From Chryseobacterium culicis (lineage in GTDB: Bacteria; Bacteroidota; Bacteroidia; Flavobacteriales; Weeksellaceae), in NCBI RefSeq assembly GCF_002979755.1, contig NZ_PCPP01000001.1:962665-1026664 (forward strand): 64,000 nt of DNA, written 5' to 3'. A program made the translations under genes and the position numbers. This document shows, piece by piece, positions 43,877 through 53,474 of this stretch (its first letter is position 1; each line of letters begins with the position of its first letter). Under the pieces are notes generated by a model. It made no database searches and was not told where the DNA came from. It saw only the letters and a list, made by a program, of their open reading frames with translations.

Positions 43877-45238
43877 ATGGAAATTGAAAAAATTTTACAG
43901 AGCCAAAGGGATTTTTTTAAAACACAGCAAACCAAAAGTCTTGCTTTCCGGAAAATGTATCTCGAAAAGCTTAAAAGTCTCATTATTTCTAATGAGAATA
44001 TGCTCTATGAAGCAATTAACAAAGATTTCGGGAAATCAGAATTTGATACTTTCACGACAGAATTATCCTTTATTCTGAATGATATTAATTATTATATCAA
44101 GAATTTAAAAACGCTATCAAAACCTAAAAAAGTAAGTACTAATCTTGTTAATCAGCTGGGAAACAGTAAAATTTATGCTGATCCACTGGGATGTATACTG
44201 GTAATCGGGGCCTGGAATTATCCTTATCAGTTATCCCTTTCCCCTATTATTGCGGCAATGGCGGCCGGAAACTGCTGTATTCTAAAGCCTAGCGAAATAG
44301 CTTCAAATACCATGAAAGCTATGGTTTCTATCATCAATGAAAATTTCCCCCCTGAATATCTTTATGGATACGAAGGCGGTATTGATGAAACGACCGCTCT
44401 TTTAACATTAAAATTTGACAAAATATTTTTTACAGGAAGCACAAAAGTTGGAAAGATCGTTTACAAAGCAGCAGCAGAACATCTTACCCCTGTAACCCTT
44501 GAGCTGGGAGGAAAATCTCCGGCAATCGTCACCCAACATGCGAATCTTGAAATGGCAGCCAAAAGAATTGTCTGGGGAAAATTCCTCAATGCTGGACAAA
44601 CCTGTGTAGCTCCCGATTATCTTTTGGTAGAAGAAACCATTCAGGAGCAATTCCTGGAAATGCTCAGGAAATACATCAAACAATTCAAATATGAGGTGGA
44701 TTCTGAGCAGTATACAAGAATTATTAATCAAAGAAATTTCCAACGCCTTATACGTCTTATAAATAAAGAAAAAATTTATTCCGGAGGACATTTCGATGAA
44801 GAAAAGCTATACATTGAGCCTACCATTCTCAACTCTATCGACTGGAATGATGAAATTATGCAGGAAGAAATTTTCGGTCCTCTTCTGCCGATTATTAACT
44901 TTCAAAATTATAATGCTGCTCTAAACGCCATTATAGAACTTGAAAAACCTTTAGCGGCTTATCTTTTTACCAATGACTCCGAAGAGAAAGAAAACTTTAC
45001 ACGGAAACTTTCTTTCGGAGGAGGCTGTATCAATGATACCATAATGCATTTAAGCAATGATCATCTCCCGTTTGGAGGTGTGGGAAACTCAGGAATAGGA
45101 AATTATCACGGAAAATATGGTTTTGAAGCTTTTTCACACCAGAAAGCAGTTCTTGAAAAAGCAACATGGGGTGAACCTGATATCAAATACCCTCCTTATT
45201 CGGAAAAAAAATTAAGCTGGATAAAAAAATTATTATAA
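43877..45238 (+). CDS. Aldehyde dehydrogenase
   Basis: 453 residues, short class-3-like ALDH. The catalytic Cys243 (AGQTCVAP), general base Glu209 (LELGGKSP), Asn114 (GAWNYP) and the GSTKVG cofactor loop are present. It oxidises aldehydes with NAD(P); the membrane-anchor tail of alkyl-aldehyde enzymes is not seen. Substrate unknown. No clear operon partner. Confidence 0.92.
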   Translation: MEIEKILQSQRDFFKTQQTKSLAFRKMYLEKLKSLIISNENMLYEAINKDFGKSEFDTFTTELSFILNDINYYIKNLKTLSKPKKVSTNLVNQLGNSKIYADPLGCILVIGAWNYPYQLSLSPIIAAMAAGNCCILKPSEIASNTMKAMVSIINENFPPEYLYGYEGGIDETTALLTLKFDKIFFTGSTKVGKIVYKAAAEHLTPVTLELGGKSPAIVTQHANLEMAAKRIVWGKFLNAGQTCVAPDYLLVEETIQEQFLEMLRKYIKQFKYEVDSEQYTRIINQRNFQRLIRLINKEKIYSGGHFDEEKLYIEPTILNSIDWNDEIMQEEIFGPLLPIINFQNYNAALNAIIELEKPLAAYLFTNDSEEKENFTRKLSFGGGCINDTIMHLSNDHLPFGGVGNSGIGNYHGKYGFEAFSHQKAVLEKATWGEPDIKYPPYSEKKLSWIKKLL

Positions 45239-45242
45239 TTTC

Positions 45243-45260
45243 TCCCTGATAAGGGATTTT
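45243..45260 (+). terminator. Weak terminator of the aldehyde dehydrogenase gene
   Basis: A 5-bp stem (TCCCT/AGGGA), GATA loop and TTTT directly after, a few bases past the stop. Confidence 0.45.
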
Positions 45261-45308
45261 AATTGAAAAAAATAATATATTTATGCCCTAAAACTAAAAT
45301 CAATACCC

Positions 45309-45506
45309 ATGAAAAATTTGAAAAAATTATCACGAGAAAAATTAAGTAAGTTAAAAGGAGGAGTATCATGCGCTACATCTTGCTCGGATGGAAGTATGGT
45401 ATATATCAGTTCTTGTACTTCGTGTATTGAGTATTCAGGCGCCGCAGCTTGCTATGACGCTAATGGAAAAGGCGCAATACGCATGGAGTTCTGTGCTGGT
45501 TCTTAA
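45309..45506 (+). CDS. Double-glycine-leader, cysteine-rich peptide (bacteriocin-like precursor)
   Basis: 65 residues. The first 18 (MKNLKKLSREKLSKLKGG) match the leader seen in Bacteroidota bacteriocin-like/RiPP precursors processed after Gly-Gly by a PCAT-type peptidase-transporter. The 47-residue core has six Cys (one CxxxC, one CxxC, two single), many Ser, Ala and Gly, and no further Lys-rich segment. It is monocistronic with a strong terminator; no maturation enzyme or transporter is next to it. Many small proteins of Chryseobacterium have this leader and unknown function. Confidence 0.8.
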   Translation: MKNLKKLSREKLSKLKGGVSCATSCSDGSMVYISSCTSCIEYSGAAACYDANGKGAIRMEFCAGS

Positions 45507-45520
45507 AATATTAAAAAACA

Positions 45521-45547
45521 AAACCCCGTTCTTAATGAGCGGGGTTT
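45521..45547. terminator. Bidirectional terminator between the leader peptide and the thioredoxin-like gene
   Basis: An 11-bp stem with one G-T pair (AAACCCCGTTC with GAGCGGGGTTT), 5-base loop, A-run before and T-run after. Confidence 0.9.
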
Positions 45548-45551
45548 ATTT

Positions 45552-46118
45552 TTAAAGAACCTTTCCTTTTTCCAAAAATTCTTTTACTTTTTCTTTGCTA
45601 TAGCCTTTTCCTGATTCTAAGACTTCACTCTGCTGAACATGGATCTTTTTACCATCTTTATCTAAAATGATGAAGAAAGGATAAAATTGCTGCTCCTTAA
45701 CATTGATATATTGAGCAAAAACTTTCTCATTCTTATTGTCCGGAGAATAATTCAGGTGATAATACAAATAATTTTTGTCAACAATTTCCTTCAGTTCAGG
45801 GGTCGTCTGTACAAAATTATTAAAACGAAGACACCAGATACACCAGTTACCACCAGCCTGGATCATAATATTTTTACCTTCTTTCTTAGCCTGAGCGACT
45901 AGTTTATTAATATCAGCCTGAGCATCCGCTTTTGGATCATATGGCTTTGGAAGCTTCGCCTTTTCTTCAGCTGCCTTTTTCTGAGCCTCTAATTTAGCCT
46001 TCTCTGCAGGAACTATAAGAGCTGTTTTTTGTTTTCCTTTATCAGGGGAATTCTTTACATCTTGCGAAAAAGCGAAAGTACTTAATCCCAGGAAAGCGAA
46101 TATTATCAATCTTTTCAT
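45552..46118 (-). CDS. Periplasmic thioredoxin-like protein
   Basis: Start at 46116-46118 (MKRLIIFAFLGLSTFAFSQ), which begins a signal peptide; the frame to 46169 adds 17 residues without sense. 188 residues. A charged Lys/Ala linker (about 38-65) precedes a thioredoxin fold with the active site CIWC (Cys93, Cys96) and cis-Pro loop YPFFIILD. It probably reduces or shuffles disulfides in the periplasm. TATTTTTG on the minus strand at 46155-46162 is a likely -7 element. Confidence 0.87.
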   Translation of the reverse strand: MKRLIIFAFLGLSTFAFSQDVKNSPDKGKQKTALIVPAEKAKLEAQKKAAEEKAKLPKPYDPKADAQADINKLVAQAKKEGKNIMIQAGGNWCIWCLRFNNFVQTTPELKEIVDKNYLYYHLNYSPDNKNEKVFAQYINVKEQQFYPFFIILDKDGKKIHVQQSEVLESGKGYSKEKVKEFLEKGKVL

Positions 46119-46183
46119 AATATAAAAGTAAAAAAAATAACACATATCCTTCTGCAAAAATAGAACCATAATTTTATTATCAC

Positions 46184-46191
46184 TAAATTTG
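46184..46191 (+). promoter_or_regulatory. -7 element close to the LpxL-like start
   Basis: TAAATTTG fits TAnnTTTG only 8 bases before the ATG at 46200, implying a very short or absent leader. Confidence 0.45.
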
Positions 46192-46199
46192 CGTGTTTT

Positions 46200-47084
46200 A
46201 TGAATTTTCTAATCAAAATATTATATCTGATCTCCAAGCTTCCGCTGAAAATACTCTATGTTTTTTCGGACGTTATCTTTTTCCTAAACTATTATCTCGT
46301 AGGATATAGAAAAGAGGTCATTACCCAGAACCTGAGAAACTCATTTCCAGAGAAATCTGAAGAAGAGATTAAAGAAATAAGAAAAAAGTTCTACCTTAAT
46401 TTTTCAGATTATCTGGTAGAGACTATAAAATCTTTCAGCATTTCGGAGACAGAGGCCCGGGTGAGAATGCAGCATATCAACCAGGATCTGTTTCATGACG
46501 CCAAAAAGGAAGGTAAAAATATTATCTTACTGGCAGGGCATGTGTTTAATTGGGAATGGATCAATGCATTGGCAAAGATTGTTCCCCAGGCTCACTGCCA
46601 TCCCGTATACAGAAAGGTAAATAACGATTTTTGGGAAAATCAGATGAAGCAGGTCCGAAACAAATTCGGAAATGAAGCATTGGAAGCCAATGAAGTTATT
46701 CTGAATATTTTCAGATCTAAAAATAACGGAGATTCTGCTTATATGTTTGTAGCAGACCAAACTCCTCACCACGCCCATGTTACCTACGGATTAGAATTTT
46801 TGAATCAGCGAACTCCTGCTTTTATAGGATATGATAAACTGGCAACAAGAATGGATCTTGTTTTTATCTATTGTGAGATGAAAAAGGTGAAACGCGGTTA
46901 TTATCAGGTTAATTATCATAGAATATATCCGGATAATGAAAAATTCACAGAAAATGAGGTCGTGAGAAAATTTCATAAATTATTGGAAAATACGCTGCAC
47001 AAACATCCTGACAACTACCTTTGGTCACACAGAAAATGGAAATATCAGAACTCTATCAAAAATTTTGATTCTGAAAAAAAATAG
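46200..47084 (+). CDS. Lipid A acyltransferase, LpxL/HtrB family
   Basis: 294 residues: an N-terminal membrane segment (about 15-35) and the family motif HVFNWE (His114, Glu119, the HX4E catalytic pair), then VADQTPHHAH. It transfers a secondary acyl chain to lipid A on the inner leaflet of the inner membrane. The glycosyltransferase gene follows after 6 bases, so both may serve the envelope. Confidence 0.9.
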   Translation: MNFLIKILYLISKLPLKILYVFSDVIFFLNYYLVGYRKEVITQNLRNSFPEKSEEEIKEIRKKFYLNFSDYLVETIKSFSISETEARVRMQHINQDLFHDAKKEGKNIILLAGHVFNWEWINALAKIVPQAHCHPVYRKVNNDFWENQMKQVRNKFGNEALEANEVILNIFRSKNNGDSAYMFVADQTPHHAHVTYGLEFLNQRTPAFIGYDKLATRMDLVFIYCEMKKVKRGYYQVNYHRIYPDNEKFTENEVVRKFHKLLENTLHKHPDNYLWSHRKWKYQNSIKNFDSEKK

Positions 47085-47090
47085 ATTGAC

Positions 47091-48068
47091 ATGCAGAAAA
47101 AACTGGCAGTTGCCATCTTAAACTGGAACGGCAGAAACTGGCTTGAGAAATTTCTTCCTGGTGTGGTTCAATTTTCTCAGAATGCCGATATCTATGTGAT
47201 AGACAATCTTTCTACAGATGATTCCATTGAGTTTCTAGAAAAGAATTTCCCAACGGTAAATATTATTAAAAATGATGAAAACCATGGGTTTGCAGGCGGC
47301 TATAATGAAGGATTAAAATCCATCAAAAATGAATATTACTGTCTTCTCAACTCTGATGTAGAAGTTACAGAGAACTGGACGGCACCTGTATTGGAATTAT
47401 TGGAAAACAACTCTTCCATTTCAGCCGTACAGCCTAAAGTTTTATCTTATCATAACAGAAACTATTTCGAATTTGCGGGAGCTGCCGGCGGATTGATAGA
47501 CAACCTTGGATATCCGTATTGCAGAGGAAGAGTTTTTGATGATCTGGAAGAAGATAAAGGTCAGTATAATGATGAAACAGAGATTTTCTGGGCTTCAGGA
47601 TGCTGTTTTTTTATCCGTTCAAAAGATTTTTGGGACCAGAATGGTTTTGATGCGAGATTTTTTGCCCATCAGGAAGAAATTGATCTGTGCTGGAGGCTTA
47701 TCAACGCTGGGAAGAAGATTTATTATACCGGAAAATCAAGTGTTTATCATGTAGGTGGTGGAACACTCAATAAACAGAGTGCCCAAAAGACTTATCTAAA
47801 CATCAGAAATAATCTTTCTATGATGCTTAAAAACCTTCCTTTTCCTCAACTGATCTGGCTCATCTTTTTCAGGTTATGCCTGGATGGTGTTGCCGGAATT
47901 TATTTTGGATTAAAGCATGGTTTCCCACATCTTTGGGCTGTTGTAAGAGCTCATTTTGGATTTTATGCTCAGCTTCCAGGAACTTTGAAACTTCGTCAGA
48001 AACACCAGAAGAATGACTTCTACCAATCAAAATGGTTGATTTTTAAACACTTTTTGGGTGGAAGATGA
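47091..48068 (+). CDS. Glycosyltransferase family 2
   Basis: 325 residues. The GT-A domain has AILNWNGRNWLEKFL, the nucleotide-binding IDNLSTDDSI, the metal-binding LNSDVEV and HQEEIDLCWRL; the C-terminal region is amphipathic with one or two hydrophobic stretches (about 255-290). It resembles rhamnosyltransferase-like enzymes of polysaccharide synthesis; acceptor unknown. Operon with the LpxL-like gene. Confidence 0.9.
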   Translation: MQKKLAVAILNWNGRNWLEKFLPGVVQFSQNADIYVIDNLSTDDSIEFLEKNFPTVNIIKNDENHGFAGGYNEGLKSIKNEYYCLLNSDVEVTENWTAPVLELLENNSSISAVQPKVLSYHNRNYFEFAGAAGGLIDNLGYPYCRGRVFDDLEEDKGQYNDETEIFWASGCCFFIRSKDFWDQNGFDARFFAHQEEIDLCWRLINAGKKIYYTGKSSVYHVGGGTLNKQSAQKTYLNIRNNLSMMLKNLPFPQLIWLIFFRLCLDGVAGIYFGLKHGFPHLWAVVRAHFGFYAQLPGTLKLRQKHQKNDFYQSKWLIFKHFLGGR

Positions 48069-48096
48069 TCGGTGGCAGATGATGGGTAATAGGTTG

Positions 48097-48130
48097 TAGG
48101 GATTAGGGATTAGGGATTAGGGATTAGGGA
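48097..48130. repeat. Heptamer tandem repeat TAGGGAT
   Basis: Four full copies and six bases of a fifth, TAGGGAT each, in the 220-base gap after the glycosyltransferase gene. The rest of that gap holds nothing I recognise. Confidence 0.9.
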
Positions 48131-48288
48131 AAATTGCCACTTTCTATACCTATTTTGAACTAAGACGCATTAGAGTAAAATTTCATAACTTCAATTCACC
48201 TTAAACTTTAAACCCAAAACCTTGAACATCCAACTCTAAACAAGAGAACCAGTAACCAGCAACAAAAAACAACTTATAATTTAAAACA

Positions 48289-48843
48289 ATGGATTTCTGT
48301 GCAATAGATTTTGAAACGGCCACTCACGAGAAAAGTTCAGCTTGTGAGATGGGAATTTGTATGGTACAGGATTCTAAAATTGTTGAAACAAAAACCTGGC
48401 TGATAAAACCTCCGAGTTTTCCTTATTTCAGTAAATTCAATATTGCAGTGCATGGGATTCATCCTGAAGATGTGAAAGATGCCCCTACTTTTGATGAAAT
48501 ATGGTATGAAGCTCAGGAAATGATGTATGGTAGCCTTATGATCGCTCATAATGCAGGTTTTGATGCTTCTGTTTTAAGAGGATGTCTGGAGCATTACGGG
48601 ATGTTCACCCCCAAATTAAATTATTTGTGCAGTATTCAGCTTGCTAAGAAATCATGGAATTATCTTCCGAAATACGGACTGAAACCATTAGCTGAATATC
48701 ATAAAATTAATTTCACCCACCACAGAGCGGGGGCTGATGCTGAAGTATGTGCCAAGATTTCTTTACTGGCATTTGAGAAACTCTTCCTCACCAGTAATGA
48801 TGAAGTTAACGATTATATGAAAGCAAAAATTAAAAAGCTTTAA
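48289..48843 (+). CDS. 3'-5' exonuclease, DnaQ-like (DEDDh)
   Basis: 184 residues. The DEDDh residues are visible: Asp7 and Glu9 (IDFET), Asp92 (HNAGFD), and His145 with Asp150 (HHRAGAD). It trims single-stranded DNA or RNA ends; similar to exonuclease/RNase T-type proteins of the DnaQ superfamily rather than to a polymerase epsilon subunit. Followed by an unusual nested palindrome. Confidence 0.92.
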   Translation: MDFCAIDFETATHEKSSACEMGICMVQDSKIVETKTWLIKPPSFPYFSKFNIAVHGIHPEDVKDAPTFDEIWYEAQEMMYGSLMIAHNAGFDASVLRGCLEHYGMFTPKLNYLCSIQLAKKSWNYLPKYGLKPLAEYHKINFTHHRAGADAEVCAKISLLAFEKLFLTSNDEVNDYMKAKIKKL

Positions 48844-48847
48844 TAGC

Positions 48848-48878
48848 GCAGACTATTGAACCCGGGTTCTTGGTCTGC
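48848..48878. terminator. Nested palindrome between converging exonuclease and apaG genes
   Basis: Outer pair GCAGAC (48848-48853)/GTCTGC (48873-48878) and inner perfect palindrome GAACCCGGGTTC (48858-48869). It is symmetric and lies between converging genes, but has no T-run, so its role as terminator is uncertain. Confidence 0.5.
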
Positions 48879-48893
48879 AATCTATATCAATCA

Positions 48894-49280
48894 TTAATTA
48901 CTCAACACTTCAGACAGTAGATTGAATTTTGGAATATCAATCTCAAAAGTCTCCTGTGTTTCCATGTTTTTAACCAGGTATTTTCCGCTCATATTTCCTA
49001 CTCCGGAACGAAGCATTACATTAGAGAAGTAAGCGAAATTTTCGCCTGTTCCTATCTCAGGGGTCAATCCGATTACCCCATCGCCTATAATTTCTGTGTA
49101 TCCGAATCCGACATCGAAGATCAGCCATTTTCTTTTTAATACTTTGATAGGAAAGCTTCCGTCATTTTCTATCGTAATATTGTATTTAAAAACGTAACGG
49201 TTTTCGGATGGATAACTGTTTTTACTATCATATTCAGGTATAACTGAAACTTTGATATTGGAAGTCATTTTTGAAAACAT
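48894..49280 (-). CDS. apaG: ApaG family protein
   Basis: Two adjacent ATG codons (49283 and 49280); I take the second (MFSKMTSNIKVSVIPEY), as in related proteins, giving 128 residues. The immunoglobulin-like ApaG fold is recognisable from YVFKYNITIENDG, VLKRKWLIFD, GDGVIGLTPEIGTGENFAYFSNV and GNMSGKYLVKN. Family members are linked to Co2+/Mg2+ homeostasis and bind nucleotides or pyrophosphate; the exact role is open. Confidence 0.93.
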   Translation of the reverse strand: MFSKMTSNIKVSVIPEYDSKNSYPSENRYVFKYNITIENDGSFPIKVLKRKWLIFDVGFGYTEIIGDGVIGLTPEIGTGENFAYFSNVMLRSGVGNMSGKYLVKNMETQETFEIDIPKFNLLSEVLSN

Positions 49281-49310
49281 CATTGTAGCATTTTCTTAAT
49301 AAATACAAAA

Positions 49311-49334
49311 ATCTCGCCTTTTTTGAGGCGAGAT
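49311..49334 (-). terminator. Terminator of sucAB
   Basis: An 8-bp stem (ATCTCGCC with GGCGAGAT) with an 8-base loop, 30 bases past the sucB stop, A-run on the plus strand. Confidence 0.85.
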
Positions 49335-49363
49335 TATATATTATGTTATAATTTCATTAAAAA

Positions 49364-50617
49364 CTATAATCCAAGGCCTTTTCTTTCGTCACCTCCCATT
49401 AGTATTTCAACAGGATTGTCGATACCTTCTTTTACCGCTACAAGGAATCCTACAGATTCTTTACCATCGATAATTCTGTGGTCATAAGACATTGCTACAT
49501 ACATCATTGGTCTGATTACTACCTGTCCATCAACAGCTACTGGTCTCTGGATGATGTTGTGCATTCCTAAGATTGCAGATTGTGGAGGGTTGATGATTGG
49601 AGTAGACATCATAGATCCGAAAGTACCACCATTGGTAATTGTGAAAGTACCACCAGTCATTTCATCAACAGTAATTTTACCGTCTCTTACTTTTACAGCA
49701 AGATCTTTGATGTTTGCTTCAACACCTGCAAAAGACATATTTTCAGCATTTCTCAATACCGGAACCATTAATCCTTTAGGACCTGAAACTGCAATTGAGA
49801 TATCGCAGAAGTCGTAGTTTACTTTGAAGTCTCCGTCGATAGATGCGTTTACATCCGGATACATTTGTAATGCTCTTGTCACTGCTTTTGTAAAGAAAGA
49901 CATGAAACCAAGTCCTACTCCGTGTTTTTGAGCAAATTCTTCTTTATATTGTTTTCTTAATCTGAAGATTTCAGACATATCCACTTCGTTGAAAGTCGTC
50001 AACATTGCCGTTTCATTTTTTACAGAAACCAGTCTTTGAGCGATTTTTCTTCTTAAAACTGAAAGTTTAGTAGTAGTGGTAGTTCTTGCACCTGTAGCTG
50101 TCATAGGGCTTCCTCCTAATGCAGGAACCGCTGCTAATTCAGCATCAGTTTTAGTGATTCTTCCGTCTCTTCCTGTTCCTGAAACCTGAGCAGCATCCAT
50201 TCCTTTTTCGTCAAGGATTTTCTTAGCAGCCGGAGATGGAGCTCCTGTTGCATAAGTTTGTGGTGCCGCTACCGGAGCAGCAGCTTTCGGAGCTTCTTGT
50301 TTAGCAGGTTCAGCAGCTTTTGGAGCTTCTTCCTGTTTTGGAGCTTCAGCAGCAGGTGCAGCACCTTCTGGTCTTGCAGCATCCATATCAATTAAACAAA
50401 CTACCTGACCTACTTGTACTACATCACCTTCTTCTGCTTTTAAAGTGATAATACCACTTTGTTCTGCAGGCAATTCAAGAGTTGCTTTATCTGAATCCAC
50501 TTCGGCGATAGGTTGATCTTTTTCTACATAATCACCATCTTTTACAAGCCAAGTTGCAATTTCAACTTCTGTAATTGATTCGCCCGGTGAAGGAACTTTC
50601 ATTTCTAAAACTGACAT
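49364..50617 (-). CDS. sucB: 2-oxoglutarate dehydrogenase E2, dihydrolipoyllysine succinyltransferase
   Basis: 417 residues: lipoyl domain with the target Lys in [12 protein letters not shown], an Ala/Pro/Glu-rich linker (about 85-130), a subunit-binding domain ([20 protein letters not shown]) and the catalytic domain with [16 protein letters not shown]. It transfers succinyl to CoA in the citric acid cycle. It lies 40 bases after sucA. Confidence 0.97.
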   Translation of the reverse strand: MSVLEMKVPSPGESITEVEIATWLVKDGDYVEKDQPIAEVDSDKATLELPAEQSGIITLKAEEGDVVQVGQVVCLIDMDAARPEGAAPAAEAPKQEEAPKAAEPAKQEAPKAAAPVAAPQTYATGAPSPAAKKILDEKGMDAAQVSGTGRDGRITKTDAELAAVPALGGSPMTATGARTTTTTKLSVLRRKIAQRLVSVKNETAMLTTFNEVDMSEIFRLRKQYKEEFAQKHGVGLGFMSFFTKAVTRALQMYPDVNASIDGDFKVNYDFCDISIAVSGPKGLMVPVLRNAENMSFAGVEANIKDLAVKVRDGKITVDEMTGGTFTITNGGTFGSMMSTPIINPPQSAILGMHNIIQRPVAVDGQVVIRPMMYVAMSYDHRIIDGKESVGFLVAVKEGIDNPVEILMGGDERKGLGL

Positions 50618-50657
50618 ATCGAGTATTTTTTATTTTTTAATTGAATTATTATTTAAA

Positions 50658-53474
50658 TTAAGCTGTTACAGGTCTTTTTACAGGAGCATCATCTCTATCG
50701 AAAACTCTGTTGATCACTGCATTTTGGTTTTTCTCAAACATTTTGTGGCTACCTGGAGCCGGAGCACCGCTTGGTACCGGAGCAACTACCTGGATTCCTG
50801 TATCTCTGAAGTTTCTCAGGATATAAGACCAAGCCCCCATGTTTTCAGGTTCTTCCTGAGCCCATACTAATTGTTTTCTGTTTTCGTATTTGTTGAAGAT
50901 CGCTTCAATAGCATCTGCCTGTAGCGGATATAACTGCTCAAATCTTACTAATGCAATGTTTTCACAGTTCAGTTCTTCTTTCTTCGCTAATAATTCGAAA
51001 TACAGTTTACCTGAACAAAGAACTACTTTTTCTACTTTTTTAGGATCTGCTGTTGGATCGTCCAATACTGGCTGGAATGCACCGTTTGCAAAATCTTCAA
51101 GTGGAGAAACTACTTTAGGATGTCTCAATAGAGATTTAGGACTCATTACGATCAATGGTTTTCTAAATGCCCATTTCAACTGTCTTCTCAATAAATGGAA
51201 GTAGTTGGCAGGTGAAGTAATATTCGCTACCACCATGTTTTCGTTAGCACAAAGGGTAAGGAATCTCTCCAATCTTGCTGAAGAGTGCTCTGCACCCTGT
51301 CCTTCTGAACCGTGAGGCAATAACATTACCAATCCGTCCTGGATTTTCCATTTTTCTTCTGCCGCAGCTAAGTACTGGTCAACGATAATCTGAGCACCGT
51401 TCACGAAATCTCCGAACTGAGCTTCCCAGATGGTCAATGTATTTGGAGAAGCCATTGCATATCCGTAATCAAAACCTAGAACACCATATTCTGAAAGGTG
51501 AGAGTTGAACACATCAAATCTGCTTTCAGAAACGTGTCTTAATGGGATATATTCTTCTTCTGTATCTTCAGTTTTTACCACAGCATGTCTGTGAGAGAAT
51601 GTCCCTCTTTCTACATCTTCCCCTGAGATTCTTACATTGTGACCTTCTACAAGAAGTGTTGCATAAGCTAACCACTCTCCTAGCGCCCAGTCTAATGAGT
51701 TTCCATCAATAGCTTTGATACGGTTATCGAAAAGTCTTGTAATTTTATTGATGAACTTTTTATCCGCTGGAAGTGTTGACATTTTAAGCGCCAATTCTTT
51801 CAGCTTCGCTATGTCATATTTTGTATCTACCGGTAACTGAACTGCTCCTCTCTTACCAATTGGATAATTTACCCAATCTTCAGCCATGAACACATCCATT
51901 ACGTTTTTCTCAATCTCTTTAGAAGCATCAAAATCTTTATCTAAGAGTGCTTTGAATTCCGTTTCCATTTTAGCAATTACATCGTTTGAAGTAATGCTGT
52001 CTTTAAGCAATTTATCTTTATAGATTTCTCTTGGATTCGGGTGTTTTGAAATACTCTTATATAGATTAGGCTGAGTGAATCTTGGTTCATCACCTTCGTT
52101 GTGACCATATTTTCTATATCCTAAAAGATCGATATACACATCTTTTCCGAATTTTGCTCTGAAATCAGCAGCAAAGTGGATGGCATGAACAACCGCTTCA
52201 GCATCGTCAGCATTTACGTGCATTACAGGAGATTCTGTAACTTTTGCAATGTCTGTACAGTACGTTGAAGATCTTGCATCCATGTAGTTCGTAGTAAATG
52301 AAACCTGGTTGTTTACAACGATATGAACAGTACCTCCTGTTCTGTATCCTTCCAATGTCATCATCTGAGCCACTTCATAAGCGATACCTTGTCCAGCAAT
52401 AGCACCATCACCGTGGATGATGATTGGCAATACTTTAGAGTAATCTTTGTATTTGTCATCTACTTTTGCACGGCAGATACCTTCTACAAGGGCAGCTACT
52501 GTTTCAAGGTGAGACGGGTTTGGCGTAAGGTTGATGCAAACTTCTTCTCCTGAAGCCGTTTTGATTTTTTTAGATGATCCTAAGTGATATTTAACATCCC
52601 CTGAGAATACATCTTCTTCAAATTCTTTTCCTTCAAATTCTGAGAAGATCTGCTTGTAAGATTTTCCGAAGATATTCGTCAGTACGTTTAGTCTACCTCT
52701 GTGAGCCATTCCTAATACCACTTCATCTACTCCTAACTGAGAAGATCTTGAGATCAGCTGATCTAAAGCCGGGATTAAGGTTTCACCACCTTCTAATGAG
52801 AATCTTTTTTGTCCTACAAATTTTGTGTGAAGGTAGTTTTCAAATGCAACCGCCTGGTTTAATTTTAATAAGATTTCTGTTTTTTCGTTTGCAGAAAGGC
52901 TTGGGTGGTTTTCATTTACCTGAAGCCATCTTTTAATGAAATCTTTTTCTTCAACATTGTTGATGTGCATATATTCTACTCCGATAGAATCACAGTAGAT
53001 ACTTTCAAGATGTTTGATCAAATCTGCTAAAGTAGCAGGTTCTTTCATTCCTGTTTCTACAGCACAGTTGAATTTTGTATTTAAATCTTCTTTAGAAAGA
53101 CCGAAGTTTTCGATATCTAAAGTAGGTGTATAGTGTCTTCTTTCTCTAACTGGGTTAGTCTTTGTAAAAAGGTGCCCTCTTGTTCTGTAAGCCTCAATAA
53201 GGTTTACTACTTTAAATTCTTTCTTGATATGTTCAGGAACTTCTCCGTTTGATACTGCCTGAGAAATCTGTTGTTGTACTGCCGGAGCAGCGTTGGCCGG
53301 AGCCTGAATAAACTGGATGTTATCGTCATCTCCGTAGTTCTCCAAAGCAAAATCGAAGCCTTGAAAGAAAGCTTTCCATGATGGTTCTAGAGAGTCCGGG
53401 AATTTTAAGTACTGTTGGTATAAATCCTCAATTAACTGAGAATGAGCTGCGTTTAGGAATGAAAATCTGTCCAT
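50658..53474 (-). CDS. sucA: 2-oxoglutarate dehydrogenase E1
   Basis: 938 residues, the usual length. The N-terminal anchor (MDRFSFLNAAHSQLIEDLYQ), the thiamine diphosphate region (VLGMAHRGRLNVL, HGDGAIAGQGIAYE) and the C-terminal pyrimidine-binding part (GSEGQGAEHSSARLERFL) are all in place. It decarboxylates 2-oxoglutarate and passes the succinyl group to SucB. TAAATTTG on the minus strand at 53522-53529 is a candidate -7 element. Confidence 0.97.
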   Translation of the reverse strand: MDRFSFLNAAHSQLIEDLYQQYLKFPDSLEPSWKAFFQGFDFALENYGDDDNIQFIQAPANAAPAVQQQISQAVSNGEVPEHIKKEFKVVNLIEAYRTRGHLFTKTNPVRERRHYTPTLDIENFGLSKEDLNTKFNCAVETGMKEPATLADLIKHLESIYCDSIGVEYMHINNVEEKDFIKRWLQVNENHPSLSANEKTEILLKLNQAVAFENYLHTKFVGQKRFSLEGGETLIPALDQLISRSSQLGVDEVVLGMAHRGRLNVLTNIFGKSYKQIFSEFEGKEFEEDVFSGDVKYHLGSSKKIKTASGEEVCINLTPNPSHLETVAALVEGICRAKVDDKYKDYSKVLPIIIHGDGAIAGQGIAYEVAQMMTLEGYRTGGTVHIVVNNQVSFTTNYMDARSSTYCTDIAKVTESPVMHVNADDAEAVVHAIHFAADFRAKFGKDVYIDLLGYRKYGHNEGDEPRFTQPNLYKSISKHPNPREIYKDKLLKDSITSNDVIAKMETEFKALLDKDFDASKEIEKNVMDVFMAEDWVNYPIGKRGAVQLPVDTKYDIAKLKELALKMSTLPADKKFINKITRLFDNRIKAIDGNSLDWALGEWLAYATLLVEGHNVRISGEDVERGTFSHRHAVVKTEDTEEEYIPLRHVSESRFDVFNSHLSEYGVLGFDYGYAMASPNTLTIWEAQFGDFVNGAQIIVDQYLAAAEEKWKIQDGLVMLLPHGSEGQGAEHSSARLERFLTLCANENMVVANITSPANYFHLLRRQLKWAFRKPLIVMSPKSLLRHPKVVSPLEDFANGAFQPVLDDPTADPKKVEKVVLCSGKLYFELLAKKEELNCENIALVRFEQLYPLQADAIEAIFNKYENRKQLVWAQEEPENMGAWSYILRNFRDTGIQVVAPVPSGAPAPGSHKMFEKNQNAVINRVFDRDDAPVKRPVTA

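Noticed and set aside
43740..44078. Plus-strand frame of 112 codons before the aldehyde dehydrogenase
   Set aside because: It covers intergenic repeat and the first 200 bases of the aldehyde dehydrogenase in another frame; no protein-like pattern.
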